From NCBI GenBank assembly GCA_024234975.1, contig JACKNH010000039.1:1-28837 (forward strand): a stretch of 28,837 bases of DNA, read 5' to 3'. Shown here one piece after another: positions 1-8,673 of this stretch; position 1 is the stretch's first letter, and the number at the start of each line of letters is the position of its first letter. This DNA is from Gammaproteobacteria bacterium. Lineage in GTDB: Bacteria > Pseudomonadota > Gammaproteobacteria > Ga0077536. The notes beneath the pieces were generated by a model. That model did no database searches. It was not told where the DNA came from and saw only the letters and a list, made by a program, of their open reading frames with translations. A program made the position numbers and the translations under genes.

Positions 1-2
1 GC

Positions 3-1967
3 GTGCCGTCCAAGGCCGTGATCCAGTCAACGATTGAGAACCTGGCGGGCGCGGTCAACAACAATCCCGCGCCGGTGTATCTCATCTTCGTCGATCACGG
101 TAATACCGATGGCGCGGACTCCGAGTTCCTGCTCGGCGATGAATCCTTGTCGCCGGCCGAGGTCGACCAATGGCTGGACACCTTCGAGGCAGCCCTCAAC
201 CCGCTGGCCGCTGCTGAAGCGCGCATCATCATCACCGGCGCGTGCTATTCGGGTGGTTTCATTCCATTGCTGAGCGGTAATCACCGTGTTGTCATCACCT
301 CCGCGGCGGCCGACGAAGTTTCATACAAGGGGCCGCTCGAGTCCGACCAGATCCGGGTAGGTGAATACTTCCTCGAGGAGTTCTTCCAGGGGCTGGATCG
401 GGGTGAGTCGCTGGCCAATGCCTTCGTCGTAGCGACCGACAAGACCGAAACGTACACGCGCGAAAGTGACGCCGCGAATTCCGCCAATGTGTACCTGGAT
501 TCAGCCGTTCAGCACCCGTTGCTGGATGATAACGGCGATGGCATCGGCGCCAATGTATTGCAGGCCGGCGCCGACGAAGACGGCGTGCTGGCCTCCGGGC
601 TGTATCTCGGCACCGGGCCTGCGTTCAACACCAATTCGGTGGATAACCCGGCCGATGTCAGTGCCGTTTCGCCGACACAATTTCTTGGCGCAGCACAGAA
701 TGCCGCCACGCTGCGGCTGACGGCCAACGACAATGCCCAGGTCGCGCAAGCCATTATCGAGGTGCGCGCACCGGATGCAGTGCTGGCCGGCGGTGTGCTG
801 GAAAGCGGCGGAACGCCGGTGACCGAACAGCAGGCGGCAGACAGCTATGACCGACGCCTGTTGAACGCGCCGGGGACCCAGGGCTGTGCCGCCAATCAGT
901 TCTGTCTGGACTACGACGGCTTCATCACGCCTGGCCGATACGAAATCTTCTATTACGTCGAGGACGTTGAAACCGGCGCGTTGTCGCCGGGCGAGCGCAG
1001 CGTGGTTTACAAGACCACTGGCGCCAACCAATCTCCCGCGGCGTTCAACCTGTCACAACCGGCCAACGGTGCGACGGTACATACGGTGTCCGGTTTCAGC
1101 TGGCAGGCGAGCGGTGATCCGGATGGCGATGCAGTCACCTATACCTTGCGCGTGTGTACCGACCCAGCATTGAGCATAGACTGCGTCGTGCAGGAGGAAA
1201 TCGACGCCACGATTACCGTGGTGACCGAGGGACTTTCCGACCTGACGACCTACTACTGGCAGGTACAGGCGGTGGATGTCTTCGGCGCAGTGACTGCCAG
1301 CAGCAATGTGTTTTCGTTCGACACCGACGATGGCAACAGCGTGCTGGGCGTCATCAAGGGATTCGTGCAGTCGTCCCGCGATCTCGCGTTGCTGACCAGT
1401 CACCTGGTCACCCGAACCAACAATGGCATTCCGTTGGAGTTTGTTAACGCCGAGACCGATGAAGGCGGCCAGTACATCCTGGTGACGTTGGCAGGGCAGG
1501 CGCAGTTGCAGGTCACCGCGCTCGGCTTCGAATCATCCTCCGCCTCGGTGGTGGTGCCGGAGCCGGTGATTGACCCGAATACCTTCAAATCCACCGTGCA
1601 GACGGTCCGGCGCGATTTCATCCTCGCCGAGGAACCGCCGCCAGCGACGGACAGTGATGGCGATGGCCTGTCAGATGATGACGAAGTAAATGTGTATGGA
1701 ACGCAGCCCGGTGTCGCCGACAGCGATGACGATGGCTTGAGCGATGGTGCGGAGGTGCTGGTCCACGGCACCAATCCCAACGATGCCGATACGGACGATG
1801 ATGGCCTGACGGATGGCGCGGAGGTGCTGCAATACGGCAGCGATCCTGGCGCGGCAGACTCGGATCACGACGGCGTGGATGATGGCGCGGAAGTCACCGC
1901 GGGCCGCAGCCCGACAGTCAACGAACCCGCTATCCTGCTGCGGATCATCGACTTCATCATCGACTAG
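3..1967 (+). CDS. Secreted C13/caspase-fold peptidase-like protein with FN3-like and TSP3 repeats (5' truncated by window)
   Basis: The frame is open to the left edge, so the true start and any signal peptide are probably outside the window; residue numbers count from the GTG at base 3. Residues 1-180 resemble a peptidase C13 (legumain/gingipain/caspase-like) fold: strand VYLIFV followed by DHG (His32), then IIITGACYSGG (Cys81), giving the His/Cys dyad expected for the clan. A DPDGD-containing FN3-like domain follows at about 345-445, then a carboxypeptidase-regulatory-like beta domain at about 450-525. An Asp-rich array of thrombospondin type 3 repeats (DSDGDGLSDDDE type, four copies) lies at about 555-640. 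TSP3 repeats bind calcium in known families. No PEP-CTERM or LPXTG-like sorting tail is visible. The protein is probably exported or surface-located; substrate unknown. It converges on the cyclase gene with only 14 bp between stops. Confidence 0.75.
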   Translation: MPSKAVIQSTIENLAGAVNNNPAPVYLIFVDHGNTDGADSEFLLGDESLSPAEVDQWLDTFEAALNPLAAAEARIIITGACYSGGFIPLLSGNHRVVITSAAADEVSYKGPLESDQIRVGEYFLEEFFQGLDRGESLANAFVVATDKTETYTRESDAANSANVYLDSAVQHPLLDDNGDGIGANVLQAGADEDGVLASGLYLGTGPAFNTNSVDNPADVSAVSPTQFLGAAQNAATLRLTANDNAQVAQAIIEVRAPDAVLAGGVLESGGTPVTEQQAADSYDRRLLNAPGTQGCAANQFCLDYDGFITPGRYEIFYYVEDVETGALSPGERSVVYKTTGANQSPAAFNLSQPANGATVHTVSGFSWQASGDPDGDAVTYTLRVCTDPALSIDCVVQEEIDATITVVTEGLSDLTTYYWQVQAVDVFGAVTASSNVFSFDTDDGNSVLGVIKGFVQSSRDLALLTSHLVTRTNNGIPLEFVNAETDEGGQYILVTLAGQAQLQVTALGFESSSASVVVPEPVIDPNTFKSTVQTVRRDFILAEEPPPATDSDGDGLSDDDEVNVYGTQPGVADSDDDGLSDGAEVLVHGTNPNDADTDDDGLTDGAEVLQYGSDPGAADSDHDGVDDGAEVTAGRSPTVNEPAILLRIIDFIID

Positions 1968-1981
1968 CGGCAGCCGGCAGA

Positions 1982-3976
1982 TCAGCGGTCGAGATTGTAT
2001 ATGCCATCCCAGGGCCGGTTTTCACGTCGGCGCTGGGCAAGCATCTGGGTGCGTCGGTGCATGACTTCGGACGGACCGTCGTCTTCCATGAACCCCAATG
2101 CGCGGGCGAAGCCGCGCTCGGCGCGGCCCAGTTCACCCGCCTGGTAATGCTCCAGCGCGGCGGCGTATTCGCCGATGCAGTTCAACCGTACCGACGGCAC
2201 CTTGCCAAATACACCGACCAGTTCCCAGACATCACTGATCTGCTCGCGCCCACGGACGCGGATGCGATCAATCATCCGGCAGACGAAGCGCTCGCCCACC
2301 AACCGCCGCGTTTCGCTGCCGATCAGGATCGTCGTGTGGTAGATCTTGTTGACGCCTTCCAGTCGCGCCGCCAGGTTGACCGCGTCACCCATCACGGTGT
2401 AATTGAAGCGGCGCTTACCGCCGATGTTGCCTGCGATCATCGTGCCGCTGTTGATGCCGATGCGCACCGAGACTTCGGCACCCAGACGCTCGGAGGCCGT
2501 TACGGAAATTTCCTGGATGCGTTCGGCAATCTTCAACGCCGTCTCGCACGCGCGGATGGCATGGTCATCCTGCGCAACAGGCGCACCCCAGATGATGACC
2601 GCCGCATCGCCGAGAAATCGTTCGACGGTTCCGCCACTGTCCAATCCATATTCGACGGCGACCGATAGCAACTCGTTGACGAATTCGACAATCACTTCCG
2701 GGCTGTTCTTCTCCGTCAACCGCGTGAACCCGGCGATATCGAGAAACAACGCGGTGGCGTTGACGCGCGTGCCGCCCGGGCGCAGCGAGGCCGGATCGCG
2801 GTCCAGCATCTCCACCACCTGTGGGCTGACGTAGTTGCTGAGCGCGCCGCGCATGAAGGCGCGCTCCTGCGTGGCTTCGAGGTAGTCGTAGTATGGCGAG
2901 AAGATGAAGACGGCGAACAGCGGTAGCAGCAGGCCGACCGGTGAGGCGTACTGGTAGAAGTAGCTGAAGGCGATCACTGCCAGCGCGAGAATGCCGGCCA
3001 CCAGCGCGGCCCCCGCGAGAATCCGCACCCGCAACCGGCGACCGATGGTCAGGCGCCAGAACACGAGCGCGATGATGACACCCGCGCCGGCGACCACTTC
3101 CGGTCGCAGAAACGCGATGGCATTGTGATTGAGCAGGTTGGCGGCGATGTTGGCGTGAATCAATGCGCCCGGCATGTAGCCGCCACCCCAGCGGGTATAC
3201 GGCGTCGGGTAGTGGTCCGGGGTACGGCGGTTCGGCATGACACTGTTGGTGGTGTTGACGCCGACTATCACCAGCTTGTCGCGGAAGGTATCCGGTGGCA
3301 GATACTGGCCGGGCGCCAGCACCTGGTAGAACGAGACCGTTTTAAGCGTCTCCGGACCACCGTAGTAATTGATGAAGAAGCCATCGGCGGGCAGCGGGTC
3401 GCAACAGCGCTGGCCGGCATAGGCACGTACCGCCTGCAGCGCCAGCGACGGATGATCCTCCAGGAACAGTGAGGCGCGGCGGACAAAACCGTCATTGTCG
3501 CTGGGCGTGCTGATGTGCCCGATCAGCGTTTCCGGCGTTCGCAGCGTGCTTACTGGTTCGAGGATGCTCTCGTATTCGAAACGGTCATCGATGGTGGTGA
3601 CGATGTCTGAGGCGAGCACCGTGGTGTGGCCGGCTGCAAGCGCTTCACGCAGCGCCGCGTCTTCGTCCGGGCTGGCCGGCTCGGTGAACAGGATATCCAG
3701 CGCGATGGTTTCGGCGCCCATGCGGAACATGTTGTCGATGGCGGCGGCGTGCAGCTTGCGTGACCACGGCCAGCGCTCGCCGATCTGCAGGAACGACGCT
3801 TCGTCGATCGCCACGAAGACGATGTCGCGCGGGACCTCCTTCGTACCGCGTAACAGGAACAGCGTGTCGTACGTGGTCATGTCGAGCTGCTGGCCCCAGG
3901 GCAGCAGGTAGAACAGGGCGGAGAGCAGCACGCCTGCAATCAGCAGGCGTTGACGGGTGACATGTTCGCCGCGCAT
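1982..3976 (-). CDS. CHASE2-domain class III adenylate/nucleotide cyclase
   Basis: 664 aa. An N-terminal membrane helix (about 11-28) leads into an extracytoplasmic CHASE2 sensor domain (about 30-290), then three closely spaced helices (about 295-375) and a cytoplasmic class III cyclase domain (about 406-588). Catalytic elements visible: metal-binding Asp413 (FLDIAGFT) and Asp457 (FLGDAAV), and transition-state Asn534/Arg538 (VNLAARLE). The base-contacting position, usually Lys in xKxxGD, is Arg453 (ERFLGD), and the second specificity position is Thr527 (YTVMGD). Known members make cAMP; the Lys-to-Arg change leaves base specificity open. The ATG has a GAGG Shine-Dalgarno 8 nt upstream. The gene lies 93 bp downstream of the cyclic-nucleotide-binding RND transporter on the same strand, so co-transcription and functional coupling are likely. 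A C-terminal extension (589-664) looks helical and TPR-like. Confidence 0.93.
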   Translation of the reverse strand: MRGEHVTRQRLLIAGVLLSALFYLLPWGQQLDMTTYDTLFLLRGTKEVPRDIVFVAIDEASFLQIGERWPWSRKLHAAAIDNMFRMGAETIALDILFTEPASPDEDAALREALAAGHTTVLASDIVTTIDDRFEYESILEPVSTLRTPETLIGHISTPSDNDGFVRRASLFLEDHPSLALQAVRAYAGQRCCDPLPADGFFINYYGGPETLKTVSFYQVLAPGQYLPPDTFRDKLVIVGVNTTNSVMPNRRTPDHYPTPYTRWGGGYMPGALIHANIAANLLNHNAIAFLRPEVVAGAGVIIALVFWRLTIGRRLRVRILAGAALVAGILALAVIAFSYFYQYASPVGLLLPLFAVFIFSPYYDYLEATQERAFMRGALSNYVSPQVVEMLDRDPASLRPGGTRVNATALFLDIAGFTRLTEKNSPEVIVEFVNELLSVAVEYGLDSGGTVERFLGDAAVIIWGAPVAQDDHAIRACETALKIAERIQEISVTASERLGAEVSVRIGINSGTMIAGNIGGKRRFNYTVMGDAVNLAARLEGVNKIYHTTILIGSETRRLVGERFVCRMIDRIRVRGREQISDVWELVGVFGKVPSVRLNCIGEYAAALEHYQAGELGRAERGFARALGFMEDDGPSEVMHRRTQMLAQRRRENRPWDGIYNLDR

Positions 3977-4069
3977 CGAATTGCCTCAGCGCTCTACGGC
4001 CATCGCGTCGGCCGTGTTCGTATTCTGACCCTGGAAGTGAATCGTCATCGTGACCGTTCCTTCGTGACT

Positions 4070-6865
4070 TCAATCGCCCAGCGTTGAATCGAACGACGCC
4101 GGGCCGGCGTTTGCCAGAACTTCCTCCATGCTTCGCCCGCGCGCCGGCGGCTGCAACTCTGACTGCCGTTCGGCCTGCAGCCGGTTCAATGACAGGAACA
4201 CGCGTGCGGCAATGGCAGGATAGGCCTTGCAGATGCGCTCCTGGTCAGCATCGTCAAAGCGCAGCAGGCGGGTTTCAGTCACCGTATCGACGTTGGCGCT
4301 GCGTTTCTGACCGAAGTAGCCGCGCTCGCCCACCACGTCGCCGCGTGTCATCCGGCGCAGTTCCTTGCGCTGGTCGCCACTGCCGGAGTACACGGTGAGT
4401 TCACCGTCGATGACGACGTAAATGCTGCCGGCGTCATCACCTTCGGAAATCAGTCTCGTGCCCGCGGGCAAGGTGTGCAGGTTGGCCATCAGGGCGAAAA
4501 TCCGCGCCTGCCGGTTGGACAGCCCGGCGAACAGCGGAATCTGGGCTTGCACGTTGTCGCCCAGATTCAGGCGCAGCGCGTCCCACAAGGTGACGATGCG
4601 CAGGCCACTGATGAAGGCGGGAGTGACGAAGACATCCACCAGCCAGGCGCAGGCCAGCGTCAGTGCGGCCAGCCAGCCGAACTGTGCCTGGCTGCGCAAC
4701 TCACCGGTCACCATGGTCAGAAAGCCCAGCGCGAGAATCGCCTTGGTCAACGTGATCGGGCGCAGCACGGTGCGCAGCGCGAACGATGCCGCCTGGGCTT
4801 CGGAGCCGAATCGTCGCGCAGCGCTGGCGAAGCGCGCGAGATAATGGATGGTGTCGTCGATGGCCAGACCCAGCACCAGGCATTCCACCAGCACGGTGGT
4901 GGGATTCAACGGCACCGCGAGCAGCCCCAAGGCACCGAAATAGATCGCCGTCTGCAACATGGTCGGCAGCGACGCAAGCAGGCCGAGCTTGGGCGACATG
5001 AACTGGAAGGCGAGACAGACGAAGATGAGTCCCAACGCCAGTGCGATGCTTTGCAGCTGACCTTCAGTGGCGGTTTCAACCGATTCAGTCATCACCACAG
5101 CGCTGCCGAGCAAGCGCACGTCGAGGCCGGGGGGCAGGGCGGTCAGTCGCAGACGAACGCGATCAAGCAGTTCACCGATGCTGTTGGTGTCGTCCACCGT
5201 CAGCCGCAACCGAATCAGCGTGGACGAGCGGTCCAGGTTGACCACACTGCGCAACAGTTCACTTTCTCCCACGAACAGCATCTGACGAATCGCATCGCGC
5301 GACACCGGAATCTGGCCTTCGCTGTCCTCGCCCAGATAGCGGTCCAGCAATTTGACGTGATCGACGAGGCCGGTGACCGAACCCACTTCGGGTTGGGCAA
5401 CAAGCCAGGTCTGCAGTGAATCGAGCGCGCGCAGGATATCGGGGTCGGTGAACACGTCTGCCGCGCCACCTTCCAGCGCGATGTCCAGTGGATTGACGCC
5501 ACCAATGGCCTGATTGGCGGCTTCGTAGTCGGCACGCACCCGTGCTTCGGGGGCAAACACCCCGACGAATACGTCACCGATTTCAATCCGCGAGGCCAAC
5601 AACAATGCACCGAGAAACACCGCCGCGGCGATCGCCAGGATGCCCTTGCGTCGACGCTGGTCGAAATGACTGAGCTTCTCACCGCCGGTTTCGAATGCCC
5701 AGGCCGCGGGCAAAGGCCTGGAGGTGGCGGGCGGCCGGCAGTAGCGCAAGGCGGCGGGTACGAAGGTGAGCGTCAACACCATCAGAAAAGCTGTACCGAG
5801 CGCAGCCAACCACGCGAATTCAACCATTGACCGTTGGTCATTGAGCATCAACGCCAGCAAGCCGGCGATGGTGGCGATGCCGGTCACTGCAACGGGTACG
5901 GAGATTTCGCTGACCAGTTTGGCGATGCGTTCTACCGGATCGCCAATATCCTCATCGCGGATGAGCGATTCGTATTCCGCCAGCACGTGGGCACAGTAGG
6001 CAAGTCCCATGGTGACCAGGAATGGCGGTACCAACGCCGTGATCAGATTCAATGGTCGATCGATGACGCTCATCACCGCCAACAACCAGAGCTGGGCGAT
6101 GACGATGGTAATCATCGGCAACACCACACCGCGCACGGTGCGGAACGCCAGCGCCAGTAACACGGTGACCACCGCAATGATGGTCGGCACCACGCGGCGT
6201 AACTGGCGGGCGACGGTTTCGCTGATTTCGCTGCGGATAATCGATGCGCCGGTCACCATGATTTCGACGCCATCCGCGGCTTCGGTGTCGGCAACGCGCA
6301 ATACTTCGCCGGCGAGATCCGATTCGAGCATCTCGCGCTCGGTCATTGCCGCGGTTTCCAGCACGATGGCGGCGGCGCGGCCATCGGCTGAAACCAGCTG
6401 GCCGGTGAGTAACGCGGTATTGGCGGCCGCAGCGCGCAGTTGCTCAGGCAGCTGTGGATCGGTGAGTGATTCCGGCGTCACACGGGTGTAGTTCAACACG
6501 CCATCTGTGACGCGCGGGATGGTGGTCGCCGTCAGTGAGCGGACGCCTTGGACGCCGTCAATGGTGGCCAACGCCTTCGACAGACGATCAATGCGTTGCA
6601 GGCCGGCGAGGGTGAAGGTGTCGTCGGCGCGCACCACCACCATGATGGGCTCGTTGCTGCCGAAGCGTCGTTGCAGGAGGTTCGCGTATTCGCGCTCGGC
6701 GTCGCTCTGGGTGGAAATGCCTTCAAGGCTGGGATCCACCTCCAGACGCAGGTGGCCGTTCCTGACATCGAAAACCTGGAAGAAGGCGATGATCGTAAGA
6801 ATGACGATGGCCAACAGCAGCCATGGGGCGCGCTCTGCCGCCCACCATTGCAGCTTGTTGGCCAT
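4070..6865 (-). CDS. RND/MMPL-family exporter fused to a C-terminal cyclic-nucleotide-binding domain
   Basis: 931 aa. This is an inner-membrane RND exporter of the MMPL/HpnN-like type. One N-terminal helix (about 15-35) precedes a periplasmic domain and a helix bundle (about 220-375); this is duplicated as helix about 405-425, a second periplasmic domain and a bundle (about 610-745). The second bundle has the family motif GLAIDDTIHYL. After the last helix, residues about 776-890 form a cyclic-nucleotide-binding (Crp/cNMP) domain beginning IPLFAGLS. It retains the phosphate-binding-cassette signature: Gly-Glu (846-847) and Arg855 in KRSANV. No helix-turn-helix follows, so this is a regulatory domain and not a transcription factor. 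An AGAAGG Shine-Dalgarno lies upstream of the ATG. The gene sits 39 bp after the LolA-like gene and 93 bp before the cyclase. Related RND/LolA-like pairs are thought to move lipids or hydrophobic cargo; the substrate here is unknown. Confidence 0.93.
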   Translation of the reverse strand: MANKLQWWAAERAPWLLLAIVILTIIAFFQVFDVRNGHLRLEVDPSLEGISTQSDAEREYANLLQRRFGSNEPIMVVVRADDTFTLAGLQRIDRLSKALATIDGVQGVRSLTATTIPRVTDGVLNYTRVTPESLTDPQLPEQLRAAAANTALLTGQLVSADGRAAAIVLETAAMTEREMLESDLAGEVLRVADTEAADGVEIMVTGASIIRSEISETVARQLRRVVPTIIAVVTVLLALAFRTVRGVVLPMITIVIAQLWLLAVMSVIDRPLNLITALVPPFLVTMGLAYCAHVLAEYESLIRDEDIGDPVERIAKLVSEISVPVAVTGIATIAGLLALMLNDQRSMVEFAWLAALGTAFLMVLTLTFVPAALRYCRPPATSRPLPAAWAFETGGEKLSHFDQRRRKGILAIAAAVFLGALLLASRIEIGDVFVGVFAPEARVRADYEAANQAIGGVNPLDIALEGGAADVFTDPDILRALDSLQTWLVAQPEVGSVTGLVDHVKLLDRYLGEDSEGQIPVSRDAIRQMLFVGESELLRSVVNLDRSSTLIRLRLTVDDTNSIGELLDRVRLRLTALPPGLDVRLLGSAVVMTESVETATEGQLQSIALALGLIFVCLAFQFMSPKLGLLASLPTMLQTAIYFGALGLLAVPLNPTTVLVECLVLGLAIDDTIHYLARFASAARRFGSEAQAASFALRTVLRPITLTKAILALGFLTMVTGELRSQAQFGWLAALTLACAWLVDVFVTPAFISGLRIVTLWDALRLNLGDNVQAQIPLFAGLSNRQARIFALMANLHTLPAGTRLISEGDDAGSIYVVIDGELTVYSGSGDQRKELRRMTRGDVVGERGYFGQKRSANVDTVTETRLLRFDDADQERICKAYPAIAARVFLSLNRLQAERQSELQPPARGRSMEEVLANAGPASFDSTLGD

Positions 6866-6904
6866 GTCTTGAGGCCTTCTAGGTCAAGGCCCGTCGAGTA
6901 GAGT

Positions 6905-7714
6905 CTACTCGTAGGGCTGGTAGAAGCCTTCTGGCGTGAACAGTGACTCGGGCAGTCCACGCTCGAGCAGGTACACATCGCTGAGCACGAGGTCGGTATG
7001 CGTGCCAGCCTTCAGGTCATTCATCGTGTAGCCCAGCATGACCCAGTAGGGTTCAACTTCGACGAGGCGGTTCAGATCGCCGGTCAGCACTTTGGTCGGG
7101 GTGGTTCCGTCGGCAAACAGTTCCGCCTTGAGCATCGTGCAGGATTGCTGGTCGATATAGCTGCGGACCATGCTGTAGCCCGTCTGCGACTTGTCAGTTG
7201 CGGTTTCGACGAGGTAGGTCGGGCGACCGGACACCGCGGCGTCGGCCAGACGCTTGGCGTTGCCGTCCACCAGCAGACCTTGCACCTGTTTGACATCGGC
7301 GAACGTGAAGTCGCTGCCCCACAGCTTCTGCGTCATTTCGCTGCCGACGACAGGCTGCACGCGCTTCAGGGCCGGGAGGTAGAGATTGATCTGTTCGGAC
7401 TGGCCGTCGGAGGCCAGCAGATAGGCCGTACCGGCATAGGTATCGGGTTCCAGCACCTGCAGGGTCATGCGGCTTTCATCAGAGGTCTTGGCCGGCTTCC
7501 AGAAGACCTTGACCTTCAGGTTGTTCGACTTGCCTTCAGCATCGAATGCGTTGACCTGGAAATCACGCAGGCTGCCGCGCTCGACAACGTTCTGTCTCAT
7601 GCATTGCGCGATGTCGTTGACCGTCATGTTGGCTACATCGGCTGCGAAGGCGGTAGTGGCCCCTGCAGTCAATCCGAGCATCAAAGTGGCATGCAAGAAC
7701 AGCTTGGTATTCAT
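6905..7714 (-). CDS. LolA-like outer membrane lipoprotein-sorting protein
   Basis: 269 aa from the ATG at 7714, chosen because it begins a clear signal peptide (MNTKLFLHATLMLGL...ATTAFA, cleavage near Ala-Asp) and has GGGGAG about 10 nt upstream. The frame extends further upstream but without signal-like sequence. The mature protein matches the LolA-like 'outer membrane lipoprotein-sorting' family (PF17131 type). Recognisable elements are a Met-rich early helix, VFWKPAKTSDESRMTLQVLEPDTYAGTAYL read across the sheet, LYLPALKRVQPV, and the GSDFTFADV segment typical of this family. It probably acts in the periplasm, binding an acylated or hydrophobic ligand in a half-barrel. Family members are commonly encoded next to MMPL/RND transporters, and here the exporter begins 39 bp downstream. 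Cargo cannot be told from sequence. Confidence 0.88.
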   Translation of the reverse strand: MNTKLFLHATLMLGLTAGATTAFAADVANMTVNDIAQCMRQNVVERGSLRDFQVNAFDAEGKSNNLKVKVFWKPAKTSDESRMTLQVLEPDTYAGTAYLLASDGQSEQINLYLPALKRVQPVVGSEMTQKLWGSDFTFADVKQVQGLLVDGNAKRLADAAVSGRPTYLVETATDKSQTGYSMVRSYIDQQSCTMLKAELFADGTTPTKVLTGDLNRLVEVEPYWVMLGYTMNDLKAGTHTDLVLSDVYLLERGLPESLFTPEGFYQPYE

Positions 7715-7899
7715 TATTGTGAGTCTCCCCGACCGGTCTGAATGGTTATGTTGCGCTGCAAAACGCGCCCTGCCTGTGGCGGCCAGCATACCCTATATTT
7801 TTCGCGACAATCCAGACGCTTCCGCGCCCGATGACGGTCCGTAACAGTCAACCTGCGGCACACACGGTCCGGTGGGTCCCGGCAGGCTGGAAAAACCGC

Positions 7900-8580
7900 T
7901 CACGCAAAGGTCATGAAGGCCATGACCAGGAAGCTGAAAACGGCAATGCCGATGGTGAACATGAACGCCGTGTATGCCCATTGAACCCGGGCATACTTGC
8001 GAACAAGGACTACGCCGAGGGAATGGAGTTCCCGGTTCATGTTGTCGTACAGCAGCTTACGATCATCGCGCAGCAGGCCCATGGCCTCGGAGAAGGCTTC
8101 GGGAGACATGGTGGTGAACTCGGAAAAGAACAGCAGGTTGCCTGAATTCCGGGCGACGTCGGCGACACTGATGGGCGAGCGGACGATGCGCGGGCGCGAA
8201 GCGATGATGGCGATGAACAATGAGATGGCGCAGCCGAGCATCAGGAGCAGGGCGGGGAATATCATCGGGTCCGGCTCGCTGGCGCGCGGCGCCACCAACG
8301 CAATCAGCACCGAGATGATCAAGCCGTTGATGCTGACCAGCATGTTGGCCTTGTTGTCGGCCAGCTGGCTGAGCTGGATATGGTTGTCGAAGGTCACGCG
8401 ATACAGCGTCTCAACCCCGCGACTGGCGTCGGACTTCTTTTTGTCCTTTTTAGCCTTGTCCTTGCCGGGAGCGGCGATGTCCGTACCTTCGATGGGCGCT
8501 GCGGCCACCGGGGACATCTCCAGTGTCTCAGGTGCGGACGGTTCGGCAACTGCCGGATCTGCGGTCGGGTCATCTGCCAT
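7900..8580 (-). CDS. Pycsar-effector-like (DUF5706/PycTM family) membrane protein
   Basis: 226 aa from the ATG at 8580; an in-frame TTG lies at 8601 but the ATG has GGAAAA upstream. The first 55 residues are a low-complexity Pro/Ala/Glu stretch followed by a Lys-rich patch (KDKAKKDKKK). The rest matches the PycTM/DUF5706 architecture: amphipathic segment (YRVTFDNHIQLSQLADNKAN), first helix carrying the family motif NMLVSINGLIIS (79-90), second helix (about 107-128), the conserved NLLFFSEFTTMSPEAF segment (148-163), a cytoplasmic stretch with DRKLLYDNM, and a last helix (about 200-224). In Pycsar defence such proteins respond to cCMP or cUMP and disrupt the inner membrane. Stand-alone homologues without a linked PycC are common and their role is unclear. 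It is three genes upstream of a class III cyclase on the same strand, 185 bp before the LolA-like gene. Family assignment is strong; the defence role is speculative. Confidence 0.82.
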   Translation of the reverse strand: MADDPTADPAVAEPSAPETLEMSPVAAAPIEGTDIAAPGKDKAKKDKKKSDASRGVETLYRVTFDNHIQLSQLADNKANMLVSINGLIISVLIALVAPRASEPDPMIFPALLLMLGCAISLFIAIIASRPRIVRSPISVADVARNSGNLLFFSEFTTMSPEAFSEAMGLLRDDRKLLYDNMNRELHSLGVVLVRKYARVQWAYTAFMFTIGIAVFSFLVMAFMTFA

Positions 8581-8610
8581 GTCGATTTTCCATCGGCTCA
8601 ATTCAACGGC

Positions 8611-8616
8611 GTTATA
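8611..8616 (-). promoter_or_regulatory. Candidate extended -10 promoter of the PycTM-like gene
   Basis: On the minus strand the bases read TGGTATAAC, a TGn extended -10 followed by TATAAC (5/6 match to TATAAT). Transcription would start about 24 nt before the ATG at 8580. No good -35 hexamer is visible, which extended -10 promoters tolerate. It would give this gene its own promoter apart from the CotH-like gene. Confidence 0.33.
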
Positions 8617-8673
8617 CCACCGGTGCGCGGTACCCGAGTAGCGGGCGGGTGAATCCTTGGTATGCCCGGACCG

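Noticed and set aside
1900..1967. PEP-CTERM or other sorting signal at the end of the peptidase-like protein
   Set aside because: The C-terminus is a short hydrophobic IIDFIID stretch without a PEP motif or terminal Arg cluster.
4475..5419. Plus-strand frame of 314 codons opposite the RND gene
   Set aside because: Gln/Arg/His-rich low-quality translation typical of an antisense frame; the RND protein is unbroken on the other strand.
1982..8580. Calling the locus a bona fide Pycsar defence system
   Set aside because: Described PycC cyclases are soluble and adjacent to the effector; here the cyclase is a CHASE2 membrane enzyme with three genes' separation, so only homology of the effector is supported.
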